This document shows, piece by piece, positions 10,473 through 22,365 of a stretch of 64,000 nt of DNA; positions within the stretch are counted from its first letter, which is position 1, and each line of letters opens with the position of its first letter. The position numbers were made by a program, and so were the translations under genes. Source of the DNA: Bactrocera neohumeralis (lineage: Eukaryota > Arthropoda > Insecta > Diptera > Tephritidae); NCBI RefSeq assembly GCF_024586455.1, contig NC_065921.1, forward strand, positions 44,414,574-44,478,573. Direction: 5' to 3'. The notes beneath the pieces were generated by a model. It was not told where the DNA came from. It searched no databases and saw nothing but the letters and a program-made list of their open reading frames with translations.

Positions 10473-11032
10473 CAGTGAAAATCCACATAACCGGACACCC
10501 GCAGTGTTTGTGTCCGGATATGGGAGCTTTCCTCATATAGGGGCGTGGCAAAAACGTGTGTTTAAATTTTACTCTTAAAAAAGCTGCTACTCAGAACTAT
10601 ATTTCTACTAAAGTAATAAATGCGAGACAATATCAGGCAGGAATGAATGAATGGCAATTATCGCATTAATTTCCGCTGAGCCGAAGCAGACGGTATCAAC
10701 GCAAGTCAGTTTGTTTGCTGTGATCAATTTGCGTATTATCTTAAACGAAAACCGTCCATAGGTCAATAAGAATTTAAAAAGAATGGGAACTACAAATTAT
10801 GCACAATTTTCTTTAAATGTTTTATAAATTCTTGTCCGTTTATCAGAGATAGTTTGAACGAAAAATTACTTAAATAATGTCCGCGTCCGGTCATTGGAAC
10901 CTTTTCAGGTGCGATTATAGGAATTGGTTTTGTATGAAAATATTAAAAAGACGTTGCGTTGTTCGTGAAATTTATCTGGCTATTGGAGGTATCCGGTTAT
11001 GGAAAGTGCCCGGTTATGGGAGGTTTTCAATT
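10473..11032. mobile_element. Pogo-like short element without transposase
   Basis: The left end 'cagtgaaaatccacataacc' is mirrored at the right by the reverse complement of 'ggttatgggaggttttcaa'. Each end also carries a second inner 'ccggttatgg' or 'ccggatatgg' block (left near 10515, right near 10993). TA dinucleotides flank both ends, which fits TA target duplication. No transposase is recognisable inside. The terminal 'cagtgaaa' also opens the element at 59711-59992. Confidence 0.65.
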
Positions 11033-11745
11033 ATAAGAACTTTTCGTAATGGTATTTGGAATTTCTCCGTTCTTCTAAATTATATAATTGGGTAAATTTT
11101 AGAAATCATGGATCGAAAAAAAAAATTGTTCAATCCTCTAACAATTTTTTTTTGCGAATATTTGGATCACAGTGGTACCAAGTTTTAAAAATATACAATC
11201 GAAGTGCTTATTTACAACCATTGTTGGATAATACTCCAGAGGATTATCGGTGGTATTTTCTTAAGGGGTTTGGGGTAGTCAGAATTTTCAAAAAATTTAA
11301 TTTTTTTTGCATTTTCGTTAAGTGTAATATCTTAAAAATATTCTCTGAAAATTTCACGTTGATCCGATAATTAGTTTTTGAGTTATTCGACAAATAACAA
11401 AGAGAGCTCGGGCACTTCAAAGCGCTCTGGTGAAACTTTAAACGCCTTTTTCTCGAAACTATGTTTTTTGAACTGTTGACAACTGTAACTGGAAAACCGC
11501 TCAGTAGATTTTAATGAAATTTATACAGCTTTTAGAATATAAACTCGGGCCTGATCGAAGGATTTTTTTTTTTTTCAAAAATTTCGATTTTTTAAAACCA
11601 ATTAACTGCGGATTTTTTCCCAAAAATTTAGACAAAAATTTCCGCCACCTAAAAAACACTCTAATGAAAAAGTAACAACAGCATCGGATGAGAGACCCCC
11701 CTTTTGATGACGACCATGGCAGACGAAATAAGGACTACGAATTGA

Positions 11746-12428
11746 GGGCATGCACCTGGAATGTCCGGTCCTTTAATTGGGAAGGTGCCGCTGCCCAGCT
11801 GGTTGATGTCCTCGTAAAAATAAAGGCTGACATCACCGCCGTCCAAGAAATGCGATGGACGGGACAAGGACAGAGACGAGTAGGTCCTTGTGGCATTTAC
11901 TACAGTGGCCATATAAAGGAACGCAAGTTTGGTGTTGGATTCGTGGTGGGAGAGAGACTCCGTCGCCGAGTACTATCATTCACTGCGGTGAATGAAGGTC
12001 TAGCCACAATCCGCATCAAAGCGAGGTTCTTCAACATATCGCTGATTTGCGCCCACGCCCCGACGGAAGAGAAGGACGATGTGACCAAAGATGCCTTTTA
12101 TGAGTGCTTGGAGCGCACTTATGAGGGCTGTCCCCGCCACGATGTCAAAATCGTGCTTGGCGATTTTAACGCCAGGGTGGGCAAAGAAGGTATCTTTAGC
12201 ACTACGGTCGGTAAATTCAACCTCCACGACGAAACATCCCCAAATGGGTTGAGGCTGATCGACTTCGCCGGAGCCCGAAATATGGTTATCTGTAGTACTA
12301 GATTCCAGCATAAGAAGATTCATCAAGCTGTCTCCGAATCGAAAAACTACCAACCAGATCGATCATGTTGTGATACACGGAAGACACGTCTCCAGTGTTT
12401 TAGATGTGCGTGCGCTCCGAGGTCCTAA
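11746..12428 (+). pseudogene. LINE apurinic-type endonuclease domain (broken)
   Basis: The frame begins near RACTWNVRSFN and carries VQEMRW with the metal-binding Glu. It continues through FVVGERLRRRVLSF and ICAHAPTEEKDDV to VLGDFNARVG, which carries the catalytic Asp/Asn pair, then NGLRLIDFAGARNMVICST. A frame break precedes the end motif, which here reads as a degraded 'IDSDHYLVA' (12430-12465). The copy at 2332-2562 keeps that motif. The enzyme would nick chromosomal DNA to start target-primed reverse transcription. In animal genomes this domain is often mis-annotated as craniofacial development protein 2. Confidence 0.85.
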
Positions 12429-12879
12429 CATCGACTAAGACACTATCTTGTTGCAGCTAAGGTTCGTACCCACCTCTGTCCAGCAAAAAACGCATGTCAG
12501 CAAACTCAAGGAAGGTTCGACGTCGAGAAGCTGCAATCACAACAGACAGCCGAACGATTTTCTACTCGGCTTGCACTGCTGCTCTCGGAGAGCACTCGTC
12601 AACAACTCGGTATAAGGGAACTGTGTGACGGCATTTCAAACTCCTTACGTACAGCTGCAACCGAAACCATTGGTTTTCGGAAAGTGCAAAAGAACACCTG
12701 GTACGACGAGGAGTGCCGCGCCGCAGCGGAGAGAAAACAGGCTGCCTACCTCGCAACGTTACGATCGACCACAACACGTGCGGGATGGGATAGATACCGA
12801 TAGATTATGGAGGGAACACTTCTCCAGCCTGCTGAATGGCAATGAACGCACAATACCAGGAGAAGGCGAACCCGATTCC

Positions 12880-14425
12880 CCAATCGATGGCGATGGAGCA
12901 GACGTTCCATTACCCGACAATGAAGAAGTTCGAATAGCAATTTCCCGCCTGAAGAACAACAAAGCGGCAGAGGCCGATGGATTGCCGGCCGAGCTATTCA
13001 AACACGGCCGCGAAGAACTGATAAGGAGCATGCATCAGCTTCTTTGTAAAATATGGTCGGACGAAAGCATGCCCAACGATTGGAATTTAAGTGTGCTATG
13101 CCCAATCCATAAAAAAGGAGACCCCACAATCTGCGCCAACTACCGTGGGATTAGCCTGCTCAACATCGCATATAAGGTTCTAACGAGCGTATTGTGTGAA
13201 AGATTAAAGCCCACCGTCAACAAACTGATTGGACCTTAACAGTGTGGCTTTAGACCTGGAAAATCAACAACCGACCAGATATTCACCATGCGCCAAATCT
13301 TGGAAAAGACCCGTGAAAGGAGAATCGACACACACTACCTCTTCGTCGATTTCAAAGCTGCTTTCGACAGCACGAAAAGGAGCTGCCTTTAAGCCGCGAT
13401 GTCTGAATTTGGTATCCCCGCAAAACTAATACGGCTGTGTAAACTGACGTTGAGCAACACGAAAAGCTCCGTCAGGATCGGGAAGGACCTATCCGAGCCG
13501 TTCGATACCAAACGAGGTTTCAGACAAGGCGACTCCCTATGGTGCGACTTTTTCAACCTGCTTCTGGAGAAAATAGTTCGAGCTGCAGAACTAAATAGAG
13601 AAGGTACCATCTTCTATAAGAGTGTACAGCTGCTGGCGTATGCCGATGATATTGATATCATCGGCCTCAACACCCGCGCCGTTAGTTCTGCTTTCTCCAG
13701 GCTGGACAAGGAAGCACAGAAAATGGGTCTGGCAGTGAACGAGGGCAAAACGAAATATCTCCTGTCATCAAACAAACAGTCGTCGCACTCGCGACTTGGC
13801 TCTCACGTCACTGTTGACAGTCATAACTTTTAAGTTGTAAATAATTTCGTCTATCTTGGAACCAGCGTAAACACCACCAACAATGTCAGCCTAGAAATCC
13901 AACGCAGAATAACCCTTGCCAACAGATGCTACTTCGGACTGAGTAGGCAATTGAGAAGCAAAGTCCTCTCTCGACAAACAAAAACAAAACTCTATAAGTC
14001 ACTCATAATTCCCGTCCTGCTATATGGTGCAGAGGCTTGGACGATGTCAACAACGGATCAGTCGACGTTGCGAGTTTTCGAGAGAAAAGTTCTGCGAAAG
14101 ATTTGTGGTCCTTTACGCGTTGGTCACGGCAAATATCGTATTCGATGAGATGTACGAGATATACGACGACATCGACATAGTTCAGCGAATTAAAAGACAG
14201 CGGCTACACTGGCTAGGTCATGTTGTCCGGATGGACGAAAACACTCCAGCTCTGAAAGTATTCGACGCAGTACCCGCCAGGGGGAAGCAGAGGAAGAGGA
14301 AAACCTCCACTCCGTTGGAAGGACCAAGTGGAGAAGGACCTGGCTTCGCTTGGAATATCCAATTGGCCGTAGCGAAAAGAAGAAACGACTGGCGCGCGGT
14401 TGTTAACTCGGTTATAATTGCGTAA
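12880..14425 (+). pseudogene. LINE reverse transcriptase and C-terminal region (broken)
   Basis: RT motifs appear in order. They are RLKNNKAAEADGLPAELF, PIHKKGDPTICANYRGISLL, QCGFRPGKSTTDQIF just after an in-frame TAA at 13237, LFVDFKAAFDS, GFRQGDSL and the catalytic LLAYADDIDIIG (about 13633-13668). The C-terminal part holds LYKSLIIPVLLYGAEAWT and FERKVLRKICGP, then QRLHWLGHVVRMDEN and a basic tail to 14425. At least three in-frame stops or shifts (13237, about 13390, 13831 and 14146) show that it cannot make a full protein. Confidence 0.85.
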
Positions 14426-14640
14426 GCAATGTCTCCGCCAATTAAGAAGAAGAAGAGGGTCGACACAAACAACTATAACTTTGGAAATTAAATTTTTTTT
14501 TTGAAATTTTCGTGACTTCAAGTCAACACATTCTATAATAATGCCATATTACAACTTTTGTAAAATAATACGATTTAATAGCAAAAAAAATACTGAAAAT
14601 TCTCATTTTTTCGTGCCTCTGACTACCCCTAACTCCTTAA

Positions 14641-15330
14641 GTTAATAATTCTACGAGTGAATCCACTCAGTTTCTCCACTGATCATTTTGTTATTTTGTA
14701 TTATGGATTTTTTGTAGTCCAGTTCGTTTAATATTATTATTTCAATTTCCGTCCATTGAAGATATGTAATTCAACCCCTAAATTTCATCAAATATTAGAT
14801 TAGACTATTCTGCGAGTCTTGATCGATATATACTACTATGAATGTGAAATTCAATGAATCCCAAAATTAACGAAAGATTGTAATTAAATAAAAAACACAG
14901 TTTTTAGTCTTTGCTGTAGAGAGTTTCTTGAAATTTGCAATTCTTATCCACGACAACGAATTGAGGTTCCTCGCCGCCAACCTTTCATTATGTTTGATTA
15001 ACTGTTTAATAATGAAGATACGTTGTTCTATCGTGTAACGCTAAATTTTTAGTAAGCCAAAACTGTCAGCTGTCTATTTGTTGTTTTTCGGGTTGTCAAT
15101 ACTTTACTATAAAAATGGAGACAAATTTAAATCTTACGTTTTTAGTTGGACACCGAAGCTATACTATTGGACTTACGACCTTACAAAAGCTGTTGTGCAG
15201 CTTTCAGTAGTCAAGCCCACTTTATGCTTTTTGTGATGTAGTGTGGACTAATGGATTTTTAATTTTTCCAACGGATGTGGAAAAAATAACTAAAAACCAT
15301 TTTTTCTTCATTTACAAAGTTGTAATTGTT
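14641..15330. other. Unannotated AT-rich sequence
   Basis: Flank of the TTAA element. No gene, domain or terminal repeat recognised. Confidence 0.5.
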
Positions 15331-15745
15331 TTAAGGCGTTGCATGGGTTTCCTTGAGTAAAAAACAACCTTTTTTCAAAAATGTTTTTTTTTCATATAAA
15401 AAAATAAAAATTTTACTAGAAATTTTTATTGTTAGAAGCATACACTATTAGCAAAGTAATTCGGAATTTTTGAAAAAAAAAATATTTCAAACTCCACAAA
15501 TAAATACGTATTTTAGTTACAACCTTATCTTAGAACTTGGACAAAAGAAAAAAACTGAAAATTGGATTTTTGGCAGCCATTTTTACAAAATAAATGAAAA
15601 TTTCTGTAAAAATTTCCCGACATTTTTTTTTTTCAAAAAATTGTAATCGCAAAAAAAATCTTTCGTTCAAGAATTTCATCTCAAAGACCCGTGTAAAATT
15701 TCACGAGGATCGGTTGTTTTCTTGCGAAACTTTTTTTTTGTGTTC
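15331..15745. repeat. Likely partial TTAA-family element
   Basis: It starts TTAA followed by 'ggcgttgcatgggttt', similar to the left end at 18080. The inner 15555-15740 block ('gacatttttttttttc', 'ctcaaagacccgtgtaaaat', 'gaggatcggttg') is matched by 27440-27610. No right-hand TTAA terminal repeat was found, so the right border is uncertain. Confidence 0.45.
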
Positions 15746-15749
15746 TTGG

Positions 15750-17480
15750 AGGCAAAATATTGGAAAAGCTTTTCTTATTTCGACTTAATATGAAAAATTT
15801 TGTAGGTATGAATTTTCTTCAAAATTTTGACTTTAGAAAAAATCATCTTAAAACATTTGTTTATATGAAGAAACTTTTTCGCACGAAAAAAAATTTAATG
15901 TAAATGTCTTTACACAAAATGAAAATTGTACTGATTTTTACAGAATCTATATCAACTGCTTCCCCCTCTAGATTGATTTAAAAGTTCATTAAGCATACAA
16001 GTACCTTTATTAATATTGTTTCCTTCTAAGTATTTTTTCTTCTTCTCTTAATTAAAAGTTCGAAGAAAGGAGAAAAAGTCACATCCTAGTATTAATGCCA
16101 ATATGTATATTTTAGGATTGAGAAACAGTTGAAATTGCATACTCAATTATCATTTATGCGGCTAAAAAAATACAAAACTCATTAAAACTTTAATCAGTAA
16201 AATTAAAAAGGGGTAGACATAAAGAAACTCTACATTCTAATAAGAATATTCATAACTGTCGAAGCCAGGTTTTGAGAAAGATGTCATATAATCAAGCTTT
16301 TACAAACATTTTTATGTTTGTATATATGAGCTCACATATACATATGTATATCTACATTATATTCTTTAATAATTGCAACCTCTCATAAATATTTGTTATT
16401 CCCTCTAAAAGCTTCATCTATAAGCATATTTTTTAATCAGAGCACAATCCCCCGATTTCGCTGAATTCTCACACTTCTTTCAACAATTACAATTACACAA
16501 AAGTAAGTTTTCCTCTCCATTCTTTGTTTATTAAAATGTTGCTAAAACGGCTGATGTCACAATCATCGCATCATTTAACCCCCACGCATTGCGTTGAACA
16601 CGTTCATCATCTTTTTCATTGTAAAAAAAAATATATATATAACAATAAAAAATACAAAACGCTACCAACACCATTGCCATAAACATTTACACACAACATC
16701 ATCATCAACACTAAACAACCAAACGGCAACCAACCAATTCCCAATACCAATCACGCCACCGGTAAGGCAACAGATAGTCAGCCCAGTCAGCCCAGTCACC
16801 AGCAGCAGCGAAAACATTACCATCAGCGTTGTCGTCAGTAACATCAGCATAACCATCAAACTTAAAAATCAACCCCAATTGCTGCTGATGGAGAGAAAAA
16901 ACAAGAAGGAAGAAAAAATTTACTTTTTTTCTACGCACGCATGCGATTACTGTTGAGACTGTTGTTGCGGTATGCCGTTTATGTTGTTGTTGTTGTTTAG
17001 TAATCATAGCGTTCTGTTTAATTAAAAATTTTATACGGCGCACAATTCAGCTATCGTAACGGCACTTTTGAATACACACTTACCCAAGTATATGTGTTTA
17101 TGTTTTATATGTACGTGCATATGTGTGAATATCTATCTATGTACATATATAGTAAATACATATGTACATATGCAAGCGTTTCTCTTTCAAATATACTTAC
17201 TTATCTCCATTAATTATTGACGTACTTTGTTGTACTTTCAAGTTCTCATTTTAAAGCCTTGTTTAAGGATTAAAATAAGATTTCGTGCTTTCCAAGGAAT
17301 ATGGCTTTATACTTGAGCATCTTCTAACAAATTTCTAGAAAGCTATTTACTCAAAAATGCGACTTCTGTTGCTAAAAATTGGTGGAAATGTCAATAAAGT
17401 TGCTCATGATATATGTAGATCACATCACACATACATACATATACAGAGATATCTCTTGCATTAAATCCAACTATAAAGCT
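15750..17480. other. Unannotated sequence
   Basis: Mostly AT-rich, with a more balanced stretch at 16660-17050 that carries CAN- and CAG-type short repeats such as 'agtcagcccagtcagcccag'. Short open frames on both strands there look like chance. The translated composition is low-complexity and shows no domain. Confidence 0.5.
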
Positions 17481-17484
17481 TTCT

Positions 17485-17945
17485 TCAGGGGCAACACGCA
17501 CTTATCCAACCGCAGCACTTGAAGTCATGCTGGAGCTCACACCGCTGCTAACGACAGCAGTGGGTTTCGGCAAAGGGGAAGTAATATCGTCTCAACAAAT
17601 AAAGGCCATAGGGGAAGACACATCTCCGGCTCTTCATTCAAGGGCAGCGTTTTGAAAAGGGTTAACTTTAGAAAGAAGTCCAGAGTTACTCTCGGCAGTG
17701 AGGCGGAGTGGAACGATTCTGCGCTCGACATACTACTGAGGGGCCGCACTATCCAGTGATACACTGGCGGCTCGAAAACACCGGAAGGCATTGGAGCAGG
17801 CATTGCGAGATCGCATACCAAACTATCCACATCAATGGAACGTTTTCTGAGCACCTTTCAAGAGAAGTCTTTGCTATAAGTCAGAGTGCAGTGTCCACCG
17901 CAACTATCGCAAGCAGCACGAGCTAAGAGCATTCTTGTTGCTTTT
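17485..17945 (+). mobile_element. LINE fragment: end of RT region and RNase H start
   Basis: The plus strand reads GATRTYPTAALEVMLEL, then GFGKGEVISSQQIKAIGEDT. After a frame break comes YTGGSKTPEGIGAGIARSHT-like text (17755-17825). The pattern matches the segment joining the reverse transcriptase to the RNase H domain of I/LOA/jockey-type LINEs (TPT.ALE..L, then YTDGSK....G.G). The sibling at 19930-20660 covers the same part and extends further into the RT. Frame breaks show it is dead. Confidence 0.65.
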
Positions 17946-18079
17946 ACGTTTCTTATTATGACAAAAGAACAAGGTTCCAGCACAGTGAGCGGCGAATCGA
18001 AGACGACTATTATCAATTTTCTTCTTTATTTGATCAGAATATCAAATCAGCATATTGGACTGTTATTTTATTAGAGAAC

Positions 18080-18633
18080 TTAAGGGGTTTGGTGGGTTTT
18101 AAAGGTACAAAAAAAAGATATTTTTACGATTTTAATGTAAACAATCATATATTTCAAAAATATAATTTGGCATATCAAAGGTACATACTTGAACAATGCC
18201 ACCTGAATGTTGAAAATTCAGCCGTTGAGACCTCATCTCCCTGATTGTCTCACAAAAAAGAGATCTCGCCGTGGACAGCATAACTTATTATTGGCTTAAA
18301 AAAATAGTTGTGATGAAAAAAAAATCCTTCGTTCTATATCTGGAACATTTTTTTTTAATATATGTATGTATGTGTACGCAACTCGAACTAAATGGGTCCA
18401 TGACTTTTCGATAAATCATGTCCATCGATTTCAAAAATGGACTTTTGAGAAAAACGCATTTAAAGTTTTAACGCTACACCGACGTGGTCTGATGAGTGGA
18501 ACTTCCAAAAGGTCTATCTTTTACAATTTTACTCGGTTCGATTTAAATTTTCGGAGAATATTTTAAACACATTGTACTATTCAATAAAAAAAAATCAATT
18601 TTTTGAAATTTTCAAATCCACCTAACCCCTTAA
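18080..18633. mobile_element. TTAA-flanked inverted-repeat element (MITE-like)
   Basis: TTAA at 18080-18083 then 'ggggtttggtgggtttt' on the left. The right end reads 'aaatccacctaacccc' then TTAA (18630-18633). The two ends form an inverted repeat of about 18 bp. No transposase is inside. Shared interior words ('gagaaaaacgcatttaaag') link it to 27640 and, inverted, to 11430. Confidence 0.7.
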
Positions 18634-19924
18634 TACTACATCTAAACAGTCTTGGGATACAGTCAAAATCAATAATTTTTGCAAGAAGATACAGTGAAAA
18701 CCGTAACTGGTTTCTGGTGCATTATATCATTCTCATGACTTAGATCTATAATCAAAGGATTTTAAAATCTTGAAGTACAAATCTAAGTACTCATGAGCGG
18801 GCTATGAAATCAATGAGATGGTCCGACACATCATATTATCAAATAGAGTACTGGATCATAACATTTGTATTTAAGATTGTTTCAGTGCAATCTCGTATCA
18901 GACTCTTAATTTTTACGGTTTCTTCAGCTATCATCCTCTTATCATACCCAAATTAAGCATCGATTACATATGTAAATCCACCAAATGGATTTGCTACCTT
19001 ACATGAAGCACACATATTTAATTTGTATTTATATGTACATATATAGTTACTGCAGAAATTGATATTATTTTCACCTTAAATAATGTTTAAAACACAACTG
19101 TTGCTTGATTTACCTTCAAATTTGTCCATATGGACACTAAATGCCTATCTAGTAAAGTTTCAAACCAATCATCATTGCATCTATTACAATTTGTAGACTT
19201 GCTCATCTCACAATTAGAGCATAAACAATGTTATTAGCAGCCACTGTTGTGTATTGCGCCTGCGCATATGCAATGCTGAATATTTGAGAACGTAGAAAGA
19301 GGAAATGGTAGCAGAGGCAGAAAATGTGCTGTTATTTCCGAATGTTAACAGTTGGCGGCATATTTTTGTGCACCTCTCGTCAGTTGAATATCACATGTAG
19401 GGTATGCACGTTGCTGTTGCTGTTGATCATTTTATTATTTTTTCAGTTTCGTATTTATTTATTAACTGAATTTGGTAAAATTGCTTAAAATACTTATATG
19501 AAATAAAGGTTATGACTATACTTAGATTGAAAGCATGTATACATTTTTTGAAGTTAAAAAATAGTAGTTGAGTATGTATGGGTTATAAGTGAATCAGAGC
19601 TTAAAATAGCTGCTAGGCCGTGGCTGTGAGAAAAGAAGTGCATATTCTAAGGAGTCGGTGATTTATTTTATTTCTTGTGTTTCTTATAAACCCAAAATAA
19701 TAATATTAATATTAATCCATAATAATTATAATAAAAGTATTTAGTTTGATAAAAGACTAAACAAATAAATTGGTTCATAACATTTCCTATTTCTAAATGT
19801 ATGTGAAAATTTAACTCTCTGACTACACCTTCAATATATTCAGAGAGGACAAATGGGTCAAAATAAAAGCTGTCTTCGATTTGCCAAGCAAAGCACTCTG
19901 CTTGAAAGATGTTGCTAAAACATA
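18634..19924. other. Unannotated sequence
   Basis: No coding domain or repeat end recognised. The 19667-19928 minus-strand open frame is AT-rich and has no family resemblance. Confidence 0.5.
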
Positions 19925-19929
19925 ACATT

Positions 19930-20660
19930 GGTATGGAGAGTTTGGTATGAGGTCCCGCAATGCTCCAATTCCTTCCAGTGTTTTCGAGCCGTCAGTGTAT
20001 CACTGGATAATGCTGCCCCTTAGTAGTATGTCAAGCGTGGAATCGTTCCACTCCGCCTTACTGCCGAGAGTAATTCTCAACTTCTTTGTAAAGTTAACCC
20101 TCTTCATAACGCTGCCCTTGAACGAAGAGCCGGAGGTGTGTCTTCCCCTATGGCCTTTGTTTGTTGAGACGATATTATCTTTCCTTTGCCGAAACCCTCT
20201 GCTGCCATTAGTAGCATGGTATGTATCGCTAGCTGTTTGATCACTAGATGCAGCGGTGTGAGCTTCAGCATGACTTCAAGTGCTGCAGTTGGGCAAGTGC
20301 GCATTGCCCCTGAAGCACAAACACAGACGAGACTTTGCAGCTTCGATAGTTGAAGGCCTACCGAAGACTGCGTTGTCTTCGATGCCCAAGTAATCGCTCC
20401 ATAAGTAAGAATACAGCCATCTTATGATACCAGGCTTGTAGCTCCAGAATCTGCCGGCTAGGAGTCTGCATATCATAAGTGCCTTGGTGTCTGTAGACAG
20501 TGTTAAATCCACATGTCTACTCCACCGTAAGGTTGAGTCCAATGTGAGGCCGAGAAATTTCGCCTCTTTAGAGAACTCCACCTCCTTGCCACCGAGTGTT
20601 AGGGGCCTCTTCGCTTTGTAAAAGGGACAACGGTTGTTTTTGACGGGCTCAGCTATGTAA
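19930..20660 (-). mobile_element. LINE fragment: RT thumb and RNase H start
   Basis: On the minus strand the reading starts near 20581 with FSKEAKFLGLTLDSTLRWSRH, then KALMICRLLAGRFWS and IRWLYSYL, which is the region after the RT active site. A frame shift leads to AALEVMLKLTPLHLVIKQLA and KIISSQQTKAIGEDTPPALR, then LRITLGSKAEWNDSTLDILL and the RNase H opening YTDGSKTLEGIGA (near 19985-20020, in another frame). It is the same family as 17485-17945. The catalytic YADD part and the rest of RNase H are missing. Confidence 0.72.
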
Positions 20661-22060
20661 CTCTAACGGAACTTCTACGATCATTATACCATTTTTTAAA
20701 TTTTTGTAAGAAAAATTAAAACATTAAAGTATCGAAATTGAGTAATTCGACGATCAGAATTGATGTGAATACGCAAAATCGGCTTCACCCTAACAAAATC
20801 AAGTAAAAATTGAAAAAAAAAAAACAAATTATTCTAATATCAAAACATCCAGTTATATTACCTTACTCTTCCACCACTAACCAATTCCTCGTAAAATTTT
20901 CTCCATAAAGTGTCCTTACTTTCATTAAACTATACAGTTACTCCTCAATGACCATTTCTGAAGCAATTTAGGACCTCATTATTGATTTCGTATTATGCCA
21001 ATTCGCCCAAAAAGCAATTCAACCCTTATTAAAATAGAGAAAAATCTAAATAAAAAAGCATTAAAAACTACTACTACAGCAACCGCACCTGTGTCGGCAA
21101 CAACAAAAGGAAATTCTTTGAAAACGTAGGAGAAATAGACAAGCCAAAAATGAAAGTGAAGCAAAAAGCCGCACAACTAACTAGCCAACGACCAGCACGA
21201 ACCACCATTTAGCCGCACTTCAATAGCACACTCTTCGCCAAAAGGGGCGAACTAAGCGCAGGAAAATAGGTAAATTGTCCATTCCGGCAGGGAAATAAAA
21301 TTTTATGAGATCACTTTAGCGACACGAATGCCGTTGGGCGCTTGTTTGCTTGCTAGTTCCGACTATTCGCGCCAAAATTTTTCCTTTTGCTAAAAGCGTA
21401 TTTTTCATGGCCTTTATTGCCGTTTTCGCCTTTAACTACTTTCTTTATTATTTTCCTTTTTTGCAGTGCATAGTTTTCGTCCATTTCGAATTTTATATTT
21501 CCCTAGCATTGATTTGATGACACTATTGAATGACTGAGTAAATAGTTGACGGTGCGGTTGACTGACTTTTGGCATGCTTGACTGAACGGCGCTATTTGCT
21601 CAGCTTGACTTTTGCCAGCGGAGGCGCCCCAAATGTGTGGCACACATTTTCTTACTTGATGGTTGTGAAAAGGTGTTTCGTGCTTCTATGTGTGTGTGTG
21701 AGTGCGTTTGTGTTGCTGTGTTGAAACAAATGTGTTGGTAAACGAGCCCATAATGTTCGCAATTAGCCAAATTGATTTTCTGATAAATTGAAATTGCAGT
21801 TGCGGCACTTTTGCGGCTAATGAAAATTGATTCGAAGTTGTTGGTGGAGCTTTGGGCATTGTAGTTCACCATTCGAATCATATATGATAGAATTTTGTTG
21901 CATTATATGTGTATACTCGTAGTATGTATTTATAAGAATTTTGGTTAGAAAATATTGTGAGCCACTAATGCGACAATGTATGAATCTGGTTTCTAGTCTC
22001 CAAAAACGTGCAAATTCTCTAGAATAACTATGAATTAGGGTTATATAAAGCACTTTTTTT
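20661..22060. other. Unannotated sequence
   Basis: No gene recognised. 21170-21750 is less AT-rich than its surroundings and looks like single-copy non-coding DNA. A short TG run lies near 21690. Confidence 0.5.
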
Positions 22061-22365
22061 TATTTTATAGAAGTTAGCCAATTTTTGACTACAATGGTCA
22101 AAATCGGGTCCTTATCACTCCTGAAAAATGGCAGTAATTAAAAAAGTTATGAGTTACAAATTGAACTACAAAGGTTTTATTCAGTACAGAGAATCATAGT
22201 AAGGGTCTGAAATTTTTTGAAAAGTGGGCATAGTCCCGCCTTCTATTAAGTTTAATTTACAAGTTTTTCAAACTTATAGCCAAACTAAGAGAAAACAGAA
22301 TATGAATGAAATTGAACGATAACCACGCCTACTTCTTATATGTGAAAAACAAAAAGTGTGACATA
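22061..22365. repeat. Degenerate dispersed repeat DR3 (my label)
   Basis: It carries phrases such as 'gaaaagtgggcatagtcccg' and 'ataaccacgcctacttctta' that I recall from a common non-coding repeat in tephritid genomes. No second copy is evident in this window, so the call depends on memory. The mariner element at 22366 is inserted at its right side. Confidence 0.35.

Larger units (their letters stand above)
11641..14455 (+). mobile_element. RTE-like LINE copy (b), most complete in the window
   Basis: A 2.8-kb non-LTR retrotransposon on the plus strand. In order it has an endonuclease domain (11740-12450), a linker with an internal deletion near 12800, a reverse transcriptase (12900-13830) and a C-terminal region (13840-14425). 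The 3' end is a short AAG-type tail ('aattaagaagaagaag') rather than poly(A). The single endonuclease-RT order, the YGAEAW..........FERKVLRKI segment and the simple-repeat tail fit the RTE/BovB-like group. The exact clade is inferred. It lies inside the TTAA element at 11261-14640. Stops and frameshifts make it inactive. Confidence 0.88.
11261..14640. mobile_element. TTAA-flanked inverted-repeat element, split by a LINE
   Basis: TTAA at 11261-11264 is followed by 'ggggtttggggtagtcaga'. The right end, reverse-complemented from 14637-14640, reads TTAA then 'ggagttaggggtagtcagag'. That is an inverted repeat of about 20 bp with only two or three differences. The sequence between the ends and the LINE (11285-11640 and 14460-14615) is AT-rich. 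It includes the 'aaacgcctttttctcgaaac' motif shared, inverted, with 18080-18633 and 27640. The TTAA sites suggest a piggyBac-type transposase in trans, but none is encoded. Confidence 0.7.

Noticed and set aside
16662..17043. Overlapping minus-strand frames rich in L, M, V, T and A
   Set aside because: They arise from CAN-type simple repeats on the plus strand. No domain.
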